A program made the translations under genes and the position numbers. A DNA stretch of 49,522 bases from Peribacillus frigoritolerans. Its GTDB lineage: Bacteria > Bacillota > Bacilli > Bacillales > DSM-1321. Below, one piece after another: positions 26,161 to 34,493 of this stretch (the stretch's first letter is position 1; each line of letters starts with the position of its first letter). The stretch covers positions 1-49,522 of the forward strand of contig NZ_JAUUTW010000035.1 in assembly GCF_030676415.1 (NCBI RefSeq), read 5' to 3'. The notes beneath the pieces were generated by a model. It made no database searches and was not told where the DNA came from. It saw only the letters and a list, made by a program, of their open reading frames with translations.

Positions 26161-27237
26161 ATGAACATTACATTTAGATGGTACGGGAAAGACAATGATA
26201 CTGTTACATTGGAGCACATTAAACAGATTCCTGGAGTGAAAGGGATTGTCTGGGCACTACATCAAAAACCTGTTGGTGAGGTATGGGAAAAGGAAGAAAT
26301 TAAAGAAGAAATCGAGTATATCCAATCATTTGGTTTTCACACGGATGTCGTAGAAAGTGTAAATGTCCATGAATCGATTAAATTAGGTAACGAAGATCGC
26401 ATGATATATATAGAGAAATACAAAGAGACGATCCGGAATCTTTCGGAAGCTGGAGTGAAAGTCATTTGTTATAACTTCATGCCGATCTTTGATTGGACTC
26501 GAACGGAAATGTTCCATCCTTTGGAAGATGGCTCAACTGCCCTGTTTTATGAAAAGGCGAAAGTGGATACGCTAGATCCGCAAGATTTAATTCGTACGGT
26601 AACGGAAGCTTCAGATTTAACTTTACCAGGTTGGGAACCAGAAAAAATGGATCAAATCTCTGAATTATTCGAAGCTTACAAAACTGTGGACGAAGAGCAG
26701 CTATGGGCGAATCTAGAAATATTCTTAAAAGAAATATTACCTGTTGCCGAGGCTTGCGGTATAAAAATGGCAATACACCCGGATGATCCGCCATGGTCCA
26801 TTTTTGGCTTGCCAAGAATCATCACCGGAGAGTCGAGCTATGAAAAACTGATCTCGATTTCGGATTCACCATCGAATGCTTTCACCATGTGTACAGGATC
26901 GATGGGGGCAAACCCTGAAAATGATATGGTCCAGGTGGCTAAAAAGTATGCAAACCGTTCGCCTTTCTCCCATATACGGAATGTGAAGATTTATGAAAAT
27001 GGTGACTTTGTGGAAACATCCCATCATACCCAGGATGGATCCATCAATATACAGGGCATCGTGGAAGAATTGAATAAGCAAAATTATACTGGTTATGTCA
27101 GACCGGATCATGGCCGCCATATATGGGGTGAAGTTTGCCACCCAGGTTACGGTTTATATGACAGAGCACTTGGAATCATGTATTTGCTCGGATTATGGGA
27201 TGCATATGAAGCTGGGAAATCAGGTGGGGAATCATGA
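26161..27237 (+). CDS. uxuA: Mannonate dehydratase
   Basis: A 358-residue UxuA protein of normal length. It begins MNITFRWYG and contains ICYNFMPIFDWTR, a metal-binding HPDDPPWSIFGLPRI, MCTGSMG with a likely ligand Cys, RNVKIYENGDFVETSHHTQDG and VRPDHGRHIWGE. It dehydrates D-mannonate to KDG with a divalent metal. ATG 26158 and ATG 26161 are adjacent; GGAGG is only three bases from the first, so I chose the second. Its stop overlaps the next gene in ATGA. Confidence 0.95.
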   Translation: MNITFRWYGKDNDTVTLEHIKQIPGVKGIVWALHQKPVGEVWEKEEIKEEIEYIQSFGFHTDVVESVNVHESIKLGNEDRMIYIEKYKETIRNLSEAGVKVICYNFMPIFDWTRTEMFHPLEDGSTALFYEKAKVDTLDPQDLIRTVTEASDLTLPGWEPEKMDQISELFEAYKTVDEEQLWANLEIFLKEILPVAEACGIKMAIHPDDPPWSIFGLPRIITGESSYEKLISISDSPSNAFTMCTGSMGANPENDMVQVAKKYANRSPFSHIRNVKIYENGDFVETSHHTQDGSINIQGIVEELNKQNYTGYVRPDHGRHIWGEVCHPGYGLYDRALGIMYLLGLWDAYEAGKSGGES

Positions 27238-28070
27238 TTCCCATCCATGAAAACTTATCGAACAGGGTGGCAGTGATCACTGGAGGCAGCGGTGTTTTAT
27301 GTTCCAAAATGGCTGAGGAATTGGCCCGTCATGGTGTCAAGGTAGCTATATTGAACAGAACAGCCGAAAAAGGGCAAGAAGTGGTCGAACTCATTGAACA
27401 AACAGGGGGCACTGCGATATCCATTGCGGCAGACGTTTTGGATAGAACCTCATTGGAGAATGCAAGAGGAAAAATAATAGAAACGTTCGGAAGAGTGGAT
27501 CTATTAATAAATGGAGCGGGAGGCAATCATCCTGATGCCATTACAGCTCCAGAGAAATATGGGGAAGAAGCAGAAGGAAAATCCTTTTTTGATCTGGATG
27601 AAAATGGTTTCTCCCAGGTTTTTGCCAGTAATTTCACCGGTACATTTTTGGCCAGTCAGGTTTTTGGGAAAGAGTTATTGCAAGTGGAAGCACCAGTTAT
27701 CGTAAATGTATCTTCCATGAGCGCTTACGCTCCAATGACTAAAGTACCAGCATATAGTGCTGCCAAAGCTTCGATTAATAATTTTACCATGTGGATGGCT
27801 GTTCATTTTGCCGAAGAAGGTTTACGGGTGAATGCCATTGCTCCAGGATTCTTTTTGACGAAGCAAAATCGGGATCTTCTGCTTAATGAAGATGGCAGCC
27901 TGACGGCAAGGTCAAATAAAATCATAACTTCAACACCCATGAAGCGTTTTGGGCAGCCTGAAGATTTACTTGGTACCTTGCTTTGGCTCGTTGATGAATC
28001 CTATTCGGGCTTTGTTACAGGAATTACGGTACCAGTCGATGGGGGTTTCATGGCATATTCAGGCGTCTGA
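27234..28070 (+). CDS. uxuB: D-mannonate oxidoreductase (fructuronate reductase), SDR type
   Basis: A 278-residue short-chain dehydrogenase. The NAD-binding TGGSGVLCSKMAEELARHG lies near residue 16, NGAGGN near 93, the catalytic serine in NVSSMS near 165 and YSAAK near 178, with a closing GITVPVDGGFMAYSG. This matches the Bacillus UxuB (YjmF) type, unrelated to the long E. coli UxuB. It reduces D-fructuronate to D-mannonate, feeding UxuA. The four-base overlap with uxuA shows coupled translation. It is the last gene of operon A; no clear terminator follows. Confidence 0.9.
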   Translation: MIPIHENLSNRVAVITGGSGVLCSKMAEELARHGVKVAILNRTAEKGQEVVELIEQTGGTAISIAADVLDRTSLENARGKIIETFGRVDLLINGAGGNHPDAITAPEKYGEEAEGKSFFDLDENGFSQVFASNFTGTFLASQVFGKELLQVEAPVIVNVSSMSAYAPMTKVPAYSAAKASINNFTMWMAVHFAEEGLRVNAIAPGFFLTKQNRDLLLNEDGSLTARSNKIITSTPMKRFGQPEDLLGTLLWLVDESYSGFVTGITVPVDGGFMAYSGV

Positions 28071-28177
28071 ATTCAGATCCAATAAAAAGGCAACCAAGTG
28101 ACCGATTGTACATTAGTTGATTGAATTTTGTTACACGGTATGGGAAATTGACTTTTTTACTGCATCAGAAGGTGATT

Positions 28178-28199
28178 GTAAAGCTTTACTTATTATAAT
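28178..28199 (+). promoter_or_regulatory. -10 region and palindrome before LacI regulator gene
   Basis: A perfect 12-base palindrome GTAAAGCTTTAC (28178-28189) lies immediately before TATAAT (28194-28199), between where the -35 and -10 would be. It could be an operator or chance; it does not match O1-O3. The -35 is weak. Confidence 0.35.
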
Positions 28200-28279
28200 A
28201 GAATATTCCTTATATACTAAGCCAATTTCTTTTATGGAATTAGGCAGAGAAATGAAATCACACGACAGGAATGAATGAA

Positions 28280-29281
28280 ATGAAAACCATTACAATTACT
28301 GATGTCGCCAATCACGCGAAAGTATCAAAAAGCACAGTTTCCCAATACCTGAACAAGCGATACGAGTATATGAGTGAAAAAACCAGGAAAAAAATTGAAG
28401 AAACTATAGAAGAATTAAACTATCAGCCTAATATAATAGCGCGCAGTTTAAAACAAAAATCCACTTTTACCGTTGGGGTGGTGGTTGCCAACATCCTTCA
28501 CACGTTTTCAACGCAAGTTATTAGAGCGATAGAAAACTACTTTTATGAACAAGGGTTCCATATTATCGTATGCAATGCAGATGACAACCCTGAAAAGGAA
28601 AAGAATTATATTGAAATGCTGAGAGCTAAACAAGTGGATGGGATCATCATTTTCCCCACAGGTGACAATCTTGATTTATATCAACGTATGAAGAGTGATC
28701 AATTCCCGATTGTTTTCATGGATAGGACGATCGAAGAATTGGATATTGCAACAGTCATGCTCGATAATCACCTTGCTTCCAAGTTAGCGATCGACCGATT
28801 TGTTGAAAAGGGTTTTGAAAACATTGCAATCATGACCACCTCAATAATACGCGATATCAGTCCTAGAATCGAACGGATCCAGGGGTACAAGGATTCATTG
28901 GCGTCACATGGGATACCATTCAATTCTGAATATATTAAAACAGTGAACGCAGATGAAATCCCTGTTGCACTTTCAGAATTTTTCGAATTGGAAAAGCCGC
29001 CTCAAGCCATATTGGCAGGAAATGATATCGTACTTAATGAAGTATTGCGTTATATGAAACAGCACGAAATCAATATACCTGATGACATAGCGGTCATAGG
29101 AATCGATGATGTACCGTATGCCAGTTTCTATACACCGACAATCACAACGGTTAATCAGCCAGCCATTGAAATGGCCAACTTGGCAGCAGAGTTACTGCTT
29201 AGTCAAATCAACAAATCAGGAAAAGAGGATACAAGCGTGCATCGCTTGAAACCGACTTTGCTTTCAAGGAATTCTTGCTAG
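28280..29281 (+). CDS. LacI-family repressor of sugar-acid genes (KdgR-like)
   Basis: A 333-residue regulator. The N-terminal helix-turn-helix ITDVANHAKVSKSTVSQYL and hinge NYQPNIIARSLKQK are followed by a periplasmic-binding-protein-like ligand domain (VGVVVANI, VDGIIIFPTG, VFMDRTIEE, AVIGIDDVPYASFYTPTITT). It probably binds O1, O2 and O3 and is released by KDG or a related sugar acid. It resembles Bacillus KdgR in role; the exact orthology is not certain. ATG 28280 is chosen because AGGA is nine bases upstream and directly abuts the earlier ATG 28271. It lies between the operon and transporter it likely controls. Confidence 0.88.
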   Translation: MKTITITDVANHAKVSKSTVSQYLNKRYEYMSEKTRKKIEETIEELNYQPNIIARSLKQKSTFTVGVVVANILHTFSTQVIRAIENYFYEQGFHIIVCNADDNPEKEKNYIEMLRAKQVDGIIIFPTGDNLDLYQRMKSDQFPIVFMDRTIEELDIATVMLDNHLASKLAIDRFVEKGFENIAIMTTSIIRDISPRIERIQGYKDSLASHGIPFNSEYIKTVNADEIPVALSEFFELEKPPQAILAGNDIVLNEVLRYMKQHEINIPDDIAVIGIDDVPYASFYTPTITTVNQPAIEMANLAAELLLSQINKSGKEDTSVHRLKPTLLSRNSC

Positions 29282-29293
29282 AACCGGACGTAA

Positions 29294-29333
29294 GAATTTC
29301 CGTGAAAAAGAAAGCGCTTTTTTGCGGGAATTC
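29294..29333 (+). terminator. Long hairpin after LacI regulator gene
   Basis: GAATTTCCGTGAAAAAG (29294-29310) pairs with CTTTTTTGCGGGAATTC (29317-29333) over 17 positions including three wobble pairs. There is no T run after it, but the stem itself holds CTTTTTT. It ends exactly where operator O3 begins. Confidence 0.45.
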
Positions 29334-29346
29334 TAAACCGATTTAG
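29333..29346. promoter_or_regulatory. Operator O3 before transporter gene
   Basis: CTAAACCGATTTAG has the same core as O2 (CTAAATCGATTTAG) with one changed base. It lies 93 bases before the transporter start, linking transporter and operon A in one regulon. Confidence 0.55.
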
Positions 29347-29392
29347 TTATAGGTCATATAGGCTTTACTCTTGGTTATTAAATGGAAACGTT

Positions 29393-29406
29393 TCCAAAGA
29401 TGCTGC
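29393..29406. promoter_or_regulatory. Candidate CcpA (cre) site before transporter gene
   Basis: TGGAAACGTTTCCA is a perfect palindrome. Against cre consensus TGWAARCGYTWNCW only position 3 differs. It would allow catabolite repression of sugar-acid uptake; binding by another LacI-family protein is also possible. Confidence 0.45.
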
Positions 29407-29438
29407 TGCATTTATAGAAACGTATAGGGGGGTACTTT

Positions 29439-30680
29439 ATGTTTTCAAATGGTAGAGGAATGGTTATCGTTTTCTTGTTCTTGGCAGGGGTAATAAATTA
29501 TCTAGACCGATCTGCACTGTCCATTGCAGCTCCGTTCATCCAAGATGATTTATCCTTAACTGCAACACAGATGGGAATTATCTTTAGTAGCTTTTCAGTT
29601 GGTTATGCCATATTTAACTTCCTTGGAGGAATGGCGTCCGATAAATGGGGTGCAAAGCTTACGCTTTTCGTGGCGATGATCGTTTGGTCTTTATTCAGCG
29701 GTGCACTTGTACTGGCTGTCGGTTTTGTGAGTATGATAGTCATCCGAATCCTGTTTGGGATGGGCGAAGGCCCTCTTTCCGCAACCATCAATAAAATGGT
29801 GAATAACTGGTTCCCAGCGAATCAGCGGGCATCTGTCGTTGGTTTGACGAATAGCGGGACGCCGCTTGGTGGCGCGATTGCAGGTCCAATAGTTGGATTC
29901 ATTGCCATCTCATATGGATGGAGAGTTTCTTTCATCGCCATTATGGTGATTGGTCTTATATGGGCGATTTGCTGGTGGAAGTTCATTAAAGAAAAACCAG
30001 AAGAGTCAAAAGAACAGAAACATACGGGGAAATCTTATGTAGCGGCAACATCGGAAGAAAAGGTGAAATTCACCTTTTATTTAAAACAAAAAACGGTTTT
30101 ATTTACAGCTCTAGCCTTTTTTTCTTACAACTATATTCTCTTCTTTTTCTTAACTTGGTTCCCAAGCTATTTGGTGGATGCACGCGGCCTAAGTGTAGAA
30201 AATATGAGTATCATTACAGTGATTCCTTGGATTTTTGGATTCATCGGGCTTGCTTTGGGTGGATTCGTGTCGGATTTCTTCTTTAAAAAATTCGCTCAAA
30301 AAGGTGTTTTATTCTCACGTAAGCTCGTGCTTGTAACATGTTTGTTCTTATCGGCGTTATGTATCGGTTTTGCCGGACTTGTATCCACAACGATCAGTGC
30401 GGTAACACTTGTTGCACTTTCCGTTTTCTTCCTATATTTGACGGGTGCCATTTACTGGGCAATCGTCAACGATGTTGTCGACCCTGGTAATGTCGGATCT
30501 GTTGGAGGTTTTATGCATTTCTTGGCAAATACAGCAGGAATCATCGGACCGACGTTAACAGGATACATTGTCGATACCTCAGGCACATACACAGTTGCAT
30601 TCTTGCTTGCAGGTGGCTTGGCCATCGTTGCATCGCTTGCAGTCATCCGTTTTGTACGACCGATAGTAAAGCCTGCGTAA
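29439..30680 (+). CDS. MFS sugar-acid (hexuronate/hexonate) transporter
   Basis: A 413-residue major facilitator with twelve predicted helices. INYLDRSALSIAAPFIQDDL, FGMGEGPLSATINKMVNNWF and GLTNSGTPLGGAIAGP are the pattern of the anion:cation symporter (ACS) group that carries hexuronates, glucarate and galactonate. The mid loop between helices 6 and 7 is near residues 185-210. It is probably the uptake system for the sugar acids used by operons A and B; which acid is inference. ATG 29439 follows AGGGGGG. O3 and a cre-like site lie upstream and a terminator downstream, so it is its own transcription unit. Confidence 0.88.
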   Translation: MFSNGRGMVIVFLFLAGVINYLDRSALSIAAPFIQDDLSLTATQMGIIFSSFSVGYAIFNFLGGMASDKWGAKLTLFVAMIVWSLFSGALVLAVGFVSMIVIRILFGMGEGPLSATINKMVNNWFPANQRASVVGLTNSGTPLGGAIAGPIVGFIAISYGWRVSFIAIMVIGLIWAICWWKFIKEKPEESKEQKHTGKSYVAATSEEKVKFTFYLKQKTVLFTALAFFSYNYILFFFLTWFPSYLVDARGLSVENMSIITVIPWIFGFIGLALGGFVSDFFFKKFAQKGVLFSRKLVLVTCLFLSALCIGFAGLVSTTISAVTLVALSVFFLYLTGAIYWAIVNDVVDPGNVGSVGGFMHFLANTAGIIGPTLTGYIVDTSGTYTVAFLLAGGLAIVASLAVIRFVRPIVKPA

Positions 30681-30691
30681 TAGATTGTTAG

Positions 30692-30743
30692 AATGGAAGT
30701 GTCTCCCAAAGGAAATATCATGAGAAGACACTTCCATTTTTTA
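30692..30743 (+). terminator. Terminator of transporter gene
   Basis: AATGGAAGTGTCT (30692-30704) pairs perfectly with AGACACTTCCATT (30726-30738), then TTTT. Confidence 0.85.
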
Positions 30744-30777
30744 ATGAATTAAAATTTTTCATGTTTATTAGGCATGC

Positions 30778-31647
30778 CTAGCAGATCCGATTTTCTTTAC
30801 GAAATGTAGCTGGTGTCTTTTCATTGTATTTCTTAAAGGTACGATAAAATTGGGGCATGCTTTCAAAACCACACATTTCGGCTATATTGGCTATGGTGTG
30901 ATTCGTTTCCAGTAAAAGTTCCTTTGCCTTGATGATTCTTTTCGTGTTTAGATACACGATTAACCCAATTCCAGTCGTTTCCTTAAAAACTCTGCTGAAA
31001 TGAGCGGGACTGACCAAAGCTTTTTGTGCAAGTATCGTCAAATTCAATGCTTCATCGATGTGTTCATTAATATAGATTAAAATATCTTTGATCCATTCTG
31101 AACTATAGCTATTGCCCTCGGGTAAATCTTCTTTGCCATTTATCCGGGTCCGGTATAAATCAAGTATGATTTGATGAACGATCAGCAAACAAGCATGCCT
31201 TGAGCCCATTGATTGGCTAGTTGTTTCTTGCAGGATGAGTTGTAGCTGTTCCTCCATCTTTACTTGTACCTTTTGCTGCAATGATATTTTGTAATTCTTA
31301 CTCTTTTTTGTCAGGTCAAACAAATGTAAATAAGAAAAAGAATCATCAACCATATCTTTATATAATAATGTTGGACTGAAAAAGATGATGGTGGAGGTAA
31401 CAGGATCGTCCTTATTGGGTAATGCCCTATGAATGGTATTATTCGGGATCAGGAATACATCCCCTTGCTGCATATCATAAAACACATCACCGATAAAAAA
31501 GGTCCCTTTACCGTTATAAACATAAACAATTTCATAATAGTCATGCATATGATCGGACAATTCATTCTGAGGACTTTTCGTATCTTGATAGACAAAGGAA
31601 AATGGGAAAAGTAAATCATGATTTAATGCATTATGGATTTTTTTCAT
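30778..31647 (-). CDS. AraC-family transcriptional regulator
   Basis: A 289-residue regulator. The N-terminal cupin-like domain has DHMHDYYEIVYVYNGKGTFFI and GDVFLIPNNTIHRA. The C-terminal double helix-turn-helix has NLTILAQKALVSPAHFSRVFKE-type and NIAEMCGFESMPQFYRTFKK-type helices. It probably senses a sugar acid and controls the divergent uxaA operon across a 198-base gap. ATG 31647 is preferred: AGGAG abuts the earlier ATG 31656 but stands nine bases from this one. Confidence 0.88.
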   Translation of the reverse strand: MKKIHNALNHDLLFPFSFVYQDTKSPQNELSDHMHDYYEIVYVYNGKGTFFIGDVFYDMQQGDVFLIPNNTIHRALPNKDDPVTSTIIFFSPTLLYKDMVDDSFSYLHLFDLTKKSKNYKISLQQKVQVKMEEQLQLILQETTSQSMGSRHACLLIVHQIILDLYRTRINGKEDLPEGNSYSSEWIKDILIYINEHIDEALNLTILAQKALVSPAHFSRVFKETTGIGLIVYLNTKRIIKAKELLLETNHTIANIAEMCGFESMPQFYRTFKKYNEKTPATFRKENRIC

Positions 31648-31714
31648 TTCGATCATCTCCTGAATATATAATACAACAAGAATGAGTATATTTATAACAA
31701 AATATGCAATTTAT

Positions 31715-31743
31715 ATTACAAAAATTGATGTTAAAATTATAAT
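31715..31743 (+). promoter_or_regulatory. Putative sigma-A promoter of operon B
   Basis: ATTACA (31715-31720), 17 bases, TATAAT (31738-31743), about 100 bases before uxaA. The region is AT-rich, so the -35 is tentative. Confidence 0.5.
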
Positions 31744-31799
31744 AGATTTAAAAATTAAAAAACTTCAAGCGAAAAATGAAAGGGCTTTCGGAATGGGTT

Positions 31800-31819
31800 G
31801 ACGTTTGATTTTGAACGTC
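31800..31819. promoter_or_regulatory. Inverted repeat in leader of operon B
   Basis: GACGTT, eight bases, AACGTC (31800-31819), between the promoter and uxaA. It could be a regulator site or a weak leader hairpin. Its fit to the AraC-family protein is untested. Confidence 0.35.
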
Positions 31820-31845
31820 TTCACTCATGATAAGGAGGGGACAAA

Positions 31846-33351
31846 ATGAATAAATTTGTTCAATTGCATTCAAATGATGATGTTGTTATTTCCTTGGAGG
31901 GGATTCATAAAGGACAGAGGCTCCAGATTCAAACAGAAGGCAGGGGAATGATCCATATAAAGGCAAGTGATGACATTCCTAAAGGGCATAAGATGTCAGT
32001 GAAACCGGTTAAACAAGGGGGGGACGTAATCAAATTTGGCTACTCGATCGGAAAAGCTAAAGAAGATATTTCCATTGGCGATTGGGTTCACACCCATAAT
32101 CTAACATCCGGTTTGCATGGTATATTGAATTATTCCTATCAACCTAGCAGTCAACATACAAAAGAGCCAAGTCACAATCATACCTTCCAAGGATATATCC
32201 GTGAAAATGGGGAAGTGGGTATCCGGAATGAAATCTGGATCATCAACACGGTTGGTTGCATCAATAAAACATGTGAACTTCTCGCTAAAATGGGAAATGA
32301 GCAGTTTAAAGATCGACAATTTGATGGGGTTCATCACTTTTCCCACCCCTACGGTTGTTCTCAATTGGGAGACGATTTGACCCATACACAGAAACTATTA
32401 GCGGCCTTGGTTCAACATCCAAATGCAGCAGGGGTTTTAGTTGTAGGATTAGGATGTGAGAATAATCAAATCGAAGCATTTAAAGAAGTCATTGGCGAAT
32501 TTCCTCCAAATCGGATTAAATTTTTAAAAGCCCAGGAGGTTCATGATGAATTGGAAAGCGGCTTACGTTTAATGGGAGAATTAGTGGAATATGCCGAAGG
32601 GTTTGTGCGCATGCCCGTACCGGTTTCAAAGTTGAAAATAGGCTTGAAGTGCGGGGGTTCCGATGGTTTTTCAGGCATTACCGCTAATCCACTGGTTGGT
32701 GCGGTTTCCGACCTTATTGTAGAAAATGGCGGGACCACGATATTGACAGAGGTTCCTGAGATGTTTGGAGCGGAAACGATATTAATGAACAGGGCAAAAG
32801 ATGAAGAAACCTTTAATAAAATAGTGGGCCTTATTAATGATTTCAAACAGTATTTCATTCGCCATGATCAAGAAATTTATGAAAACCCTTCACCTGGAAA
32901 TAAGGAAGGCGGCATAAGTACACTGGAGGAAAAATCACTTGGATGCACGCAAAAAGGGGGCCATGCCACTGTAGTGGATGTAAGCCCATATGGAGAACGA
33001 GTAGTGAAGCAAGGTTTGAATTTAATCAATTCTCCTGGAAATGATCTGATTTCGGTGACGGCTTTGGCAGCAGCGGGCGCACATATCGTTCTATTTACTA
33101 CGGGAAGAGGAACACCATTTGGGGGACCGGTGCCAACTGTAAAAATAGCTACGAATTCGGAATTAGCTGATCGTAAAAAGCACTGGATCGATTATAATGC
33201 CGGTCGGTTGATTGAAGGTCAAAAGATCGATGAATTAAAGGACGATTTATTCCATTACATTCTTGAGCTTTCATCCGGTAAAAAGAAAACGAATAATGAA
33301 AAATTCGGATATAGGGAGATAAGCATCTTTAAAGAAGGTGTCATTCTCTAA
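31846..33351 (+). CDS. uxaA: Altronate dehydratase
   Basis: A 501-residue UxaA-type dehydratase of full length. An N-terminal SAF domain (about 1-95, ending GDWVHTHNL) is joined to the catalytic domain with GYIRENGEVGIRNEIWIINTV, HPYGCSQLGDD, VGLGCENNQIE, LKCGGSDGFSGITANPLVG, LGCTQKGGHATV and FTTGRGTPFGGPVPTVKI. Conserved Cys and His of these blocks should bind the catalytic metal. It converts D-altronate to KDG. ATG 31846 follows AAGGAGGGG. First gene of operon B, divergent from the AraC-family regulator. Confidence 0.93.
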   Translation: MNKFVQLHSNDDVVISLEGIHKGQRLQIQTEGRGMIHIKASDDIPKGHKMSVKPVKQGGDVIKFGYSIGKAKEDISIGDWVHTHNLTSGLHGILNYSYQPSSQHTKEPSHNHTFQGYIRENGEVGIRNEIWIINTVGCINKTCELLAKMGNEQFKDRQFDGVHHFSHPYGCSQLGDDLTHTQKLLAALVQHPNAAGVLVVGLGCENNQIEAFKEVIGEFPPNRIKFLKAQEVHDELESGLRLMGELVEYAEGFVRMPVPVSKLKIGLKCGGSDGFSGITANPLVGAVSDLIVENGGTTILTEVPEMFGAETILMNRAKDEETFNKIVGLINDFKQYFIRHDQEIYENPSPGNKEGGISTLEEKSLGCTQKGGHATVVDVSPYGERVVKQGLNLINSPGNDLISVTALAAAGAHIVLFTTGRGTPFGGPVPTVKIATNSELADRKKHWIDYNAGRLIEGQKIDELKDDLFHYILELSSGKKKTNNEKFGYREISIFKEGVIL

Positions 33352-33396
33352 TAGCTGCACGATTTCTATTAAGTTATAAAAAAGGAGTGTTATTCA

Positions 33397-34410
33397 TTGA
33401 AAAGTATCGTTTGTGAACAACCTTTTGAATTTAAGATGATCGAATCGGAAAAACCCTTTCCAAACTCAGGGGAAGCTTTAATTCGTGTGCGGCGTATAGG
33501 TATATGCGGTACGGATATTCACGCCTATGGAGGTAATCAACCCTTTTTTAGCTATCCTCGAATACTTGGCCATGAACTATCCGGTTTTATTGAGTCCATA
33601 CCGGAGAATGAATCAGGGCTTAATGTCGGGGATCAGGTATCGATCATCCCCTATATGGAATGTGGAAAATGCCTGGCTTGCAGAAATGGAAAAACGAATT
33701 GCTGTACGGATATGAAAGTGTTGGGTGTACATGCTGAAGGCGGCATGAGTGAGTGGATTACGGTTCCTTATAATCATTTGGTGAGAACAGAGGGTCTCAC
33801 ACTTGACCAATCCGCAATGATAGAGCCTTTGAGTATAGGGGCTCACGCAGTTAGGCGCGCTGCTATTCATAAAGGGGAATTTGCACTTGTGATTGGTGCT
33901 GGTCCAATTGGCTTGGGAGTCATGGCATTCGCTAAAGAACAGGGTGCGAAGGTGATCGCTATGGATGTAAATGATGAACGCCTTGCGTTTGCGGGCAAAT
34001 GGGCAAATGCCGATTATACTTTGAACGTTTTGAAGAATCCAATGGAGAAATTAGCCCAATTGACGAATGGAGATATGCCAAGCGTGGTATTTGATGCGAC
34101 AGGTAATGCTAAGTCAATGATGGATTCATTTAAATATCCTGCTCACGGCGGAAGATTGATTTATGTAGGTTTAGTTAAAGCGGATATTTCCTTTAATGAT
34201 CCTGAATTCCACAGTAAAGAGCTTACATTAATGGGAAGCCGTAATGCAACAAGGGATGACTTTGATTATGTCGTGAATAAGCTGAAGAATGACAAGCTGG
34301 ACATGAGCCAGTATATTACACACCGCACACATTTGGATGAAATGATCAATCAGTTTGAAGGATGGTTAACTCCTGAAGCTAAAGTGATCAAGGCCATTGT
34401 CGAAATATAA
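33397..34410 (+). CDS. lgoD: L-galactonate 5-dehydrogenase-like zinc enzyme
   Basis: A 337-residue zinc MDR dehydrogenase. Catalytic-zinc ligands lie in GICGTDIHAYGG and GHELSG, structural-zinc cysteines in CGKCLACRNGKTNCC, and the NAD loop is GAGPIGLGV. As I recall E. coli LgoD (YjjN), several blocks match nearly exactly: GGNQPFFSYPR, IEPLSIGAHAVRRAAI, DPEFHSKE and MGSRNATRDDF. LgoD oxidises L-galactonate to D-tagaturonate, the substrate of the next gene product UxaB. The TTG at 33397 is supported by AAGGAG nine bases upstream. The gap to uxaA is 45 bases. Confidence 0.85.
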   Translation: MKSIVCEQPFEFKMIESEKPFPNSGEALIRVRRIGICGTDIHAYGGNQPFFSYPRILGHELSGFIESIPENESGLNVGDQVSIIPYMECGKCLACRNGKTNCCTDMKVLGVHAEGGMSEWITVPYNHLVRTEGLTLDQSAMIEPLSIGAHAVRRAAIHKGEFALVIGAGPIGLGVMAFAKEQGAKVIAMDVNDERLAFAGKWANADYTLNVLKNPMEKLAQLTNGDMPSVVFDATGNAKSMMDSFKYPAHGGRLIYVGLVKADISFNDPEFHSKELTLMGSRNATRDDFDYVVNKLKNDKLDMSQYITHRTHLDEMINQFEGWLTPEAKVIKAIVEI

Positions 34411-34493
34411 GCATTAGGTATGCTGTCGTATGGGTAACCTCTTGAAATTATACTCCAAATTGGATATTTCTGTTAGAAAGGAGTTCTTTGGTC

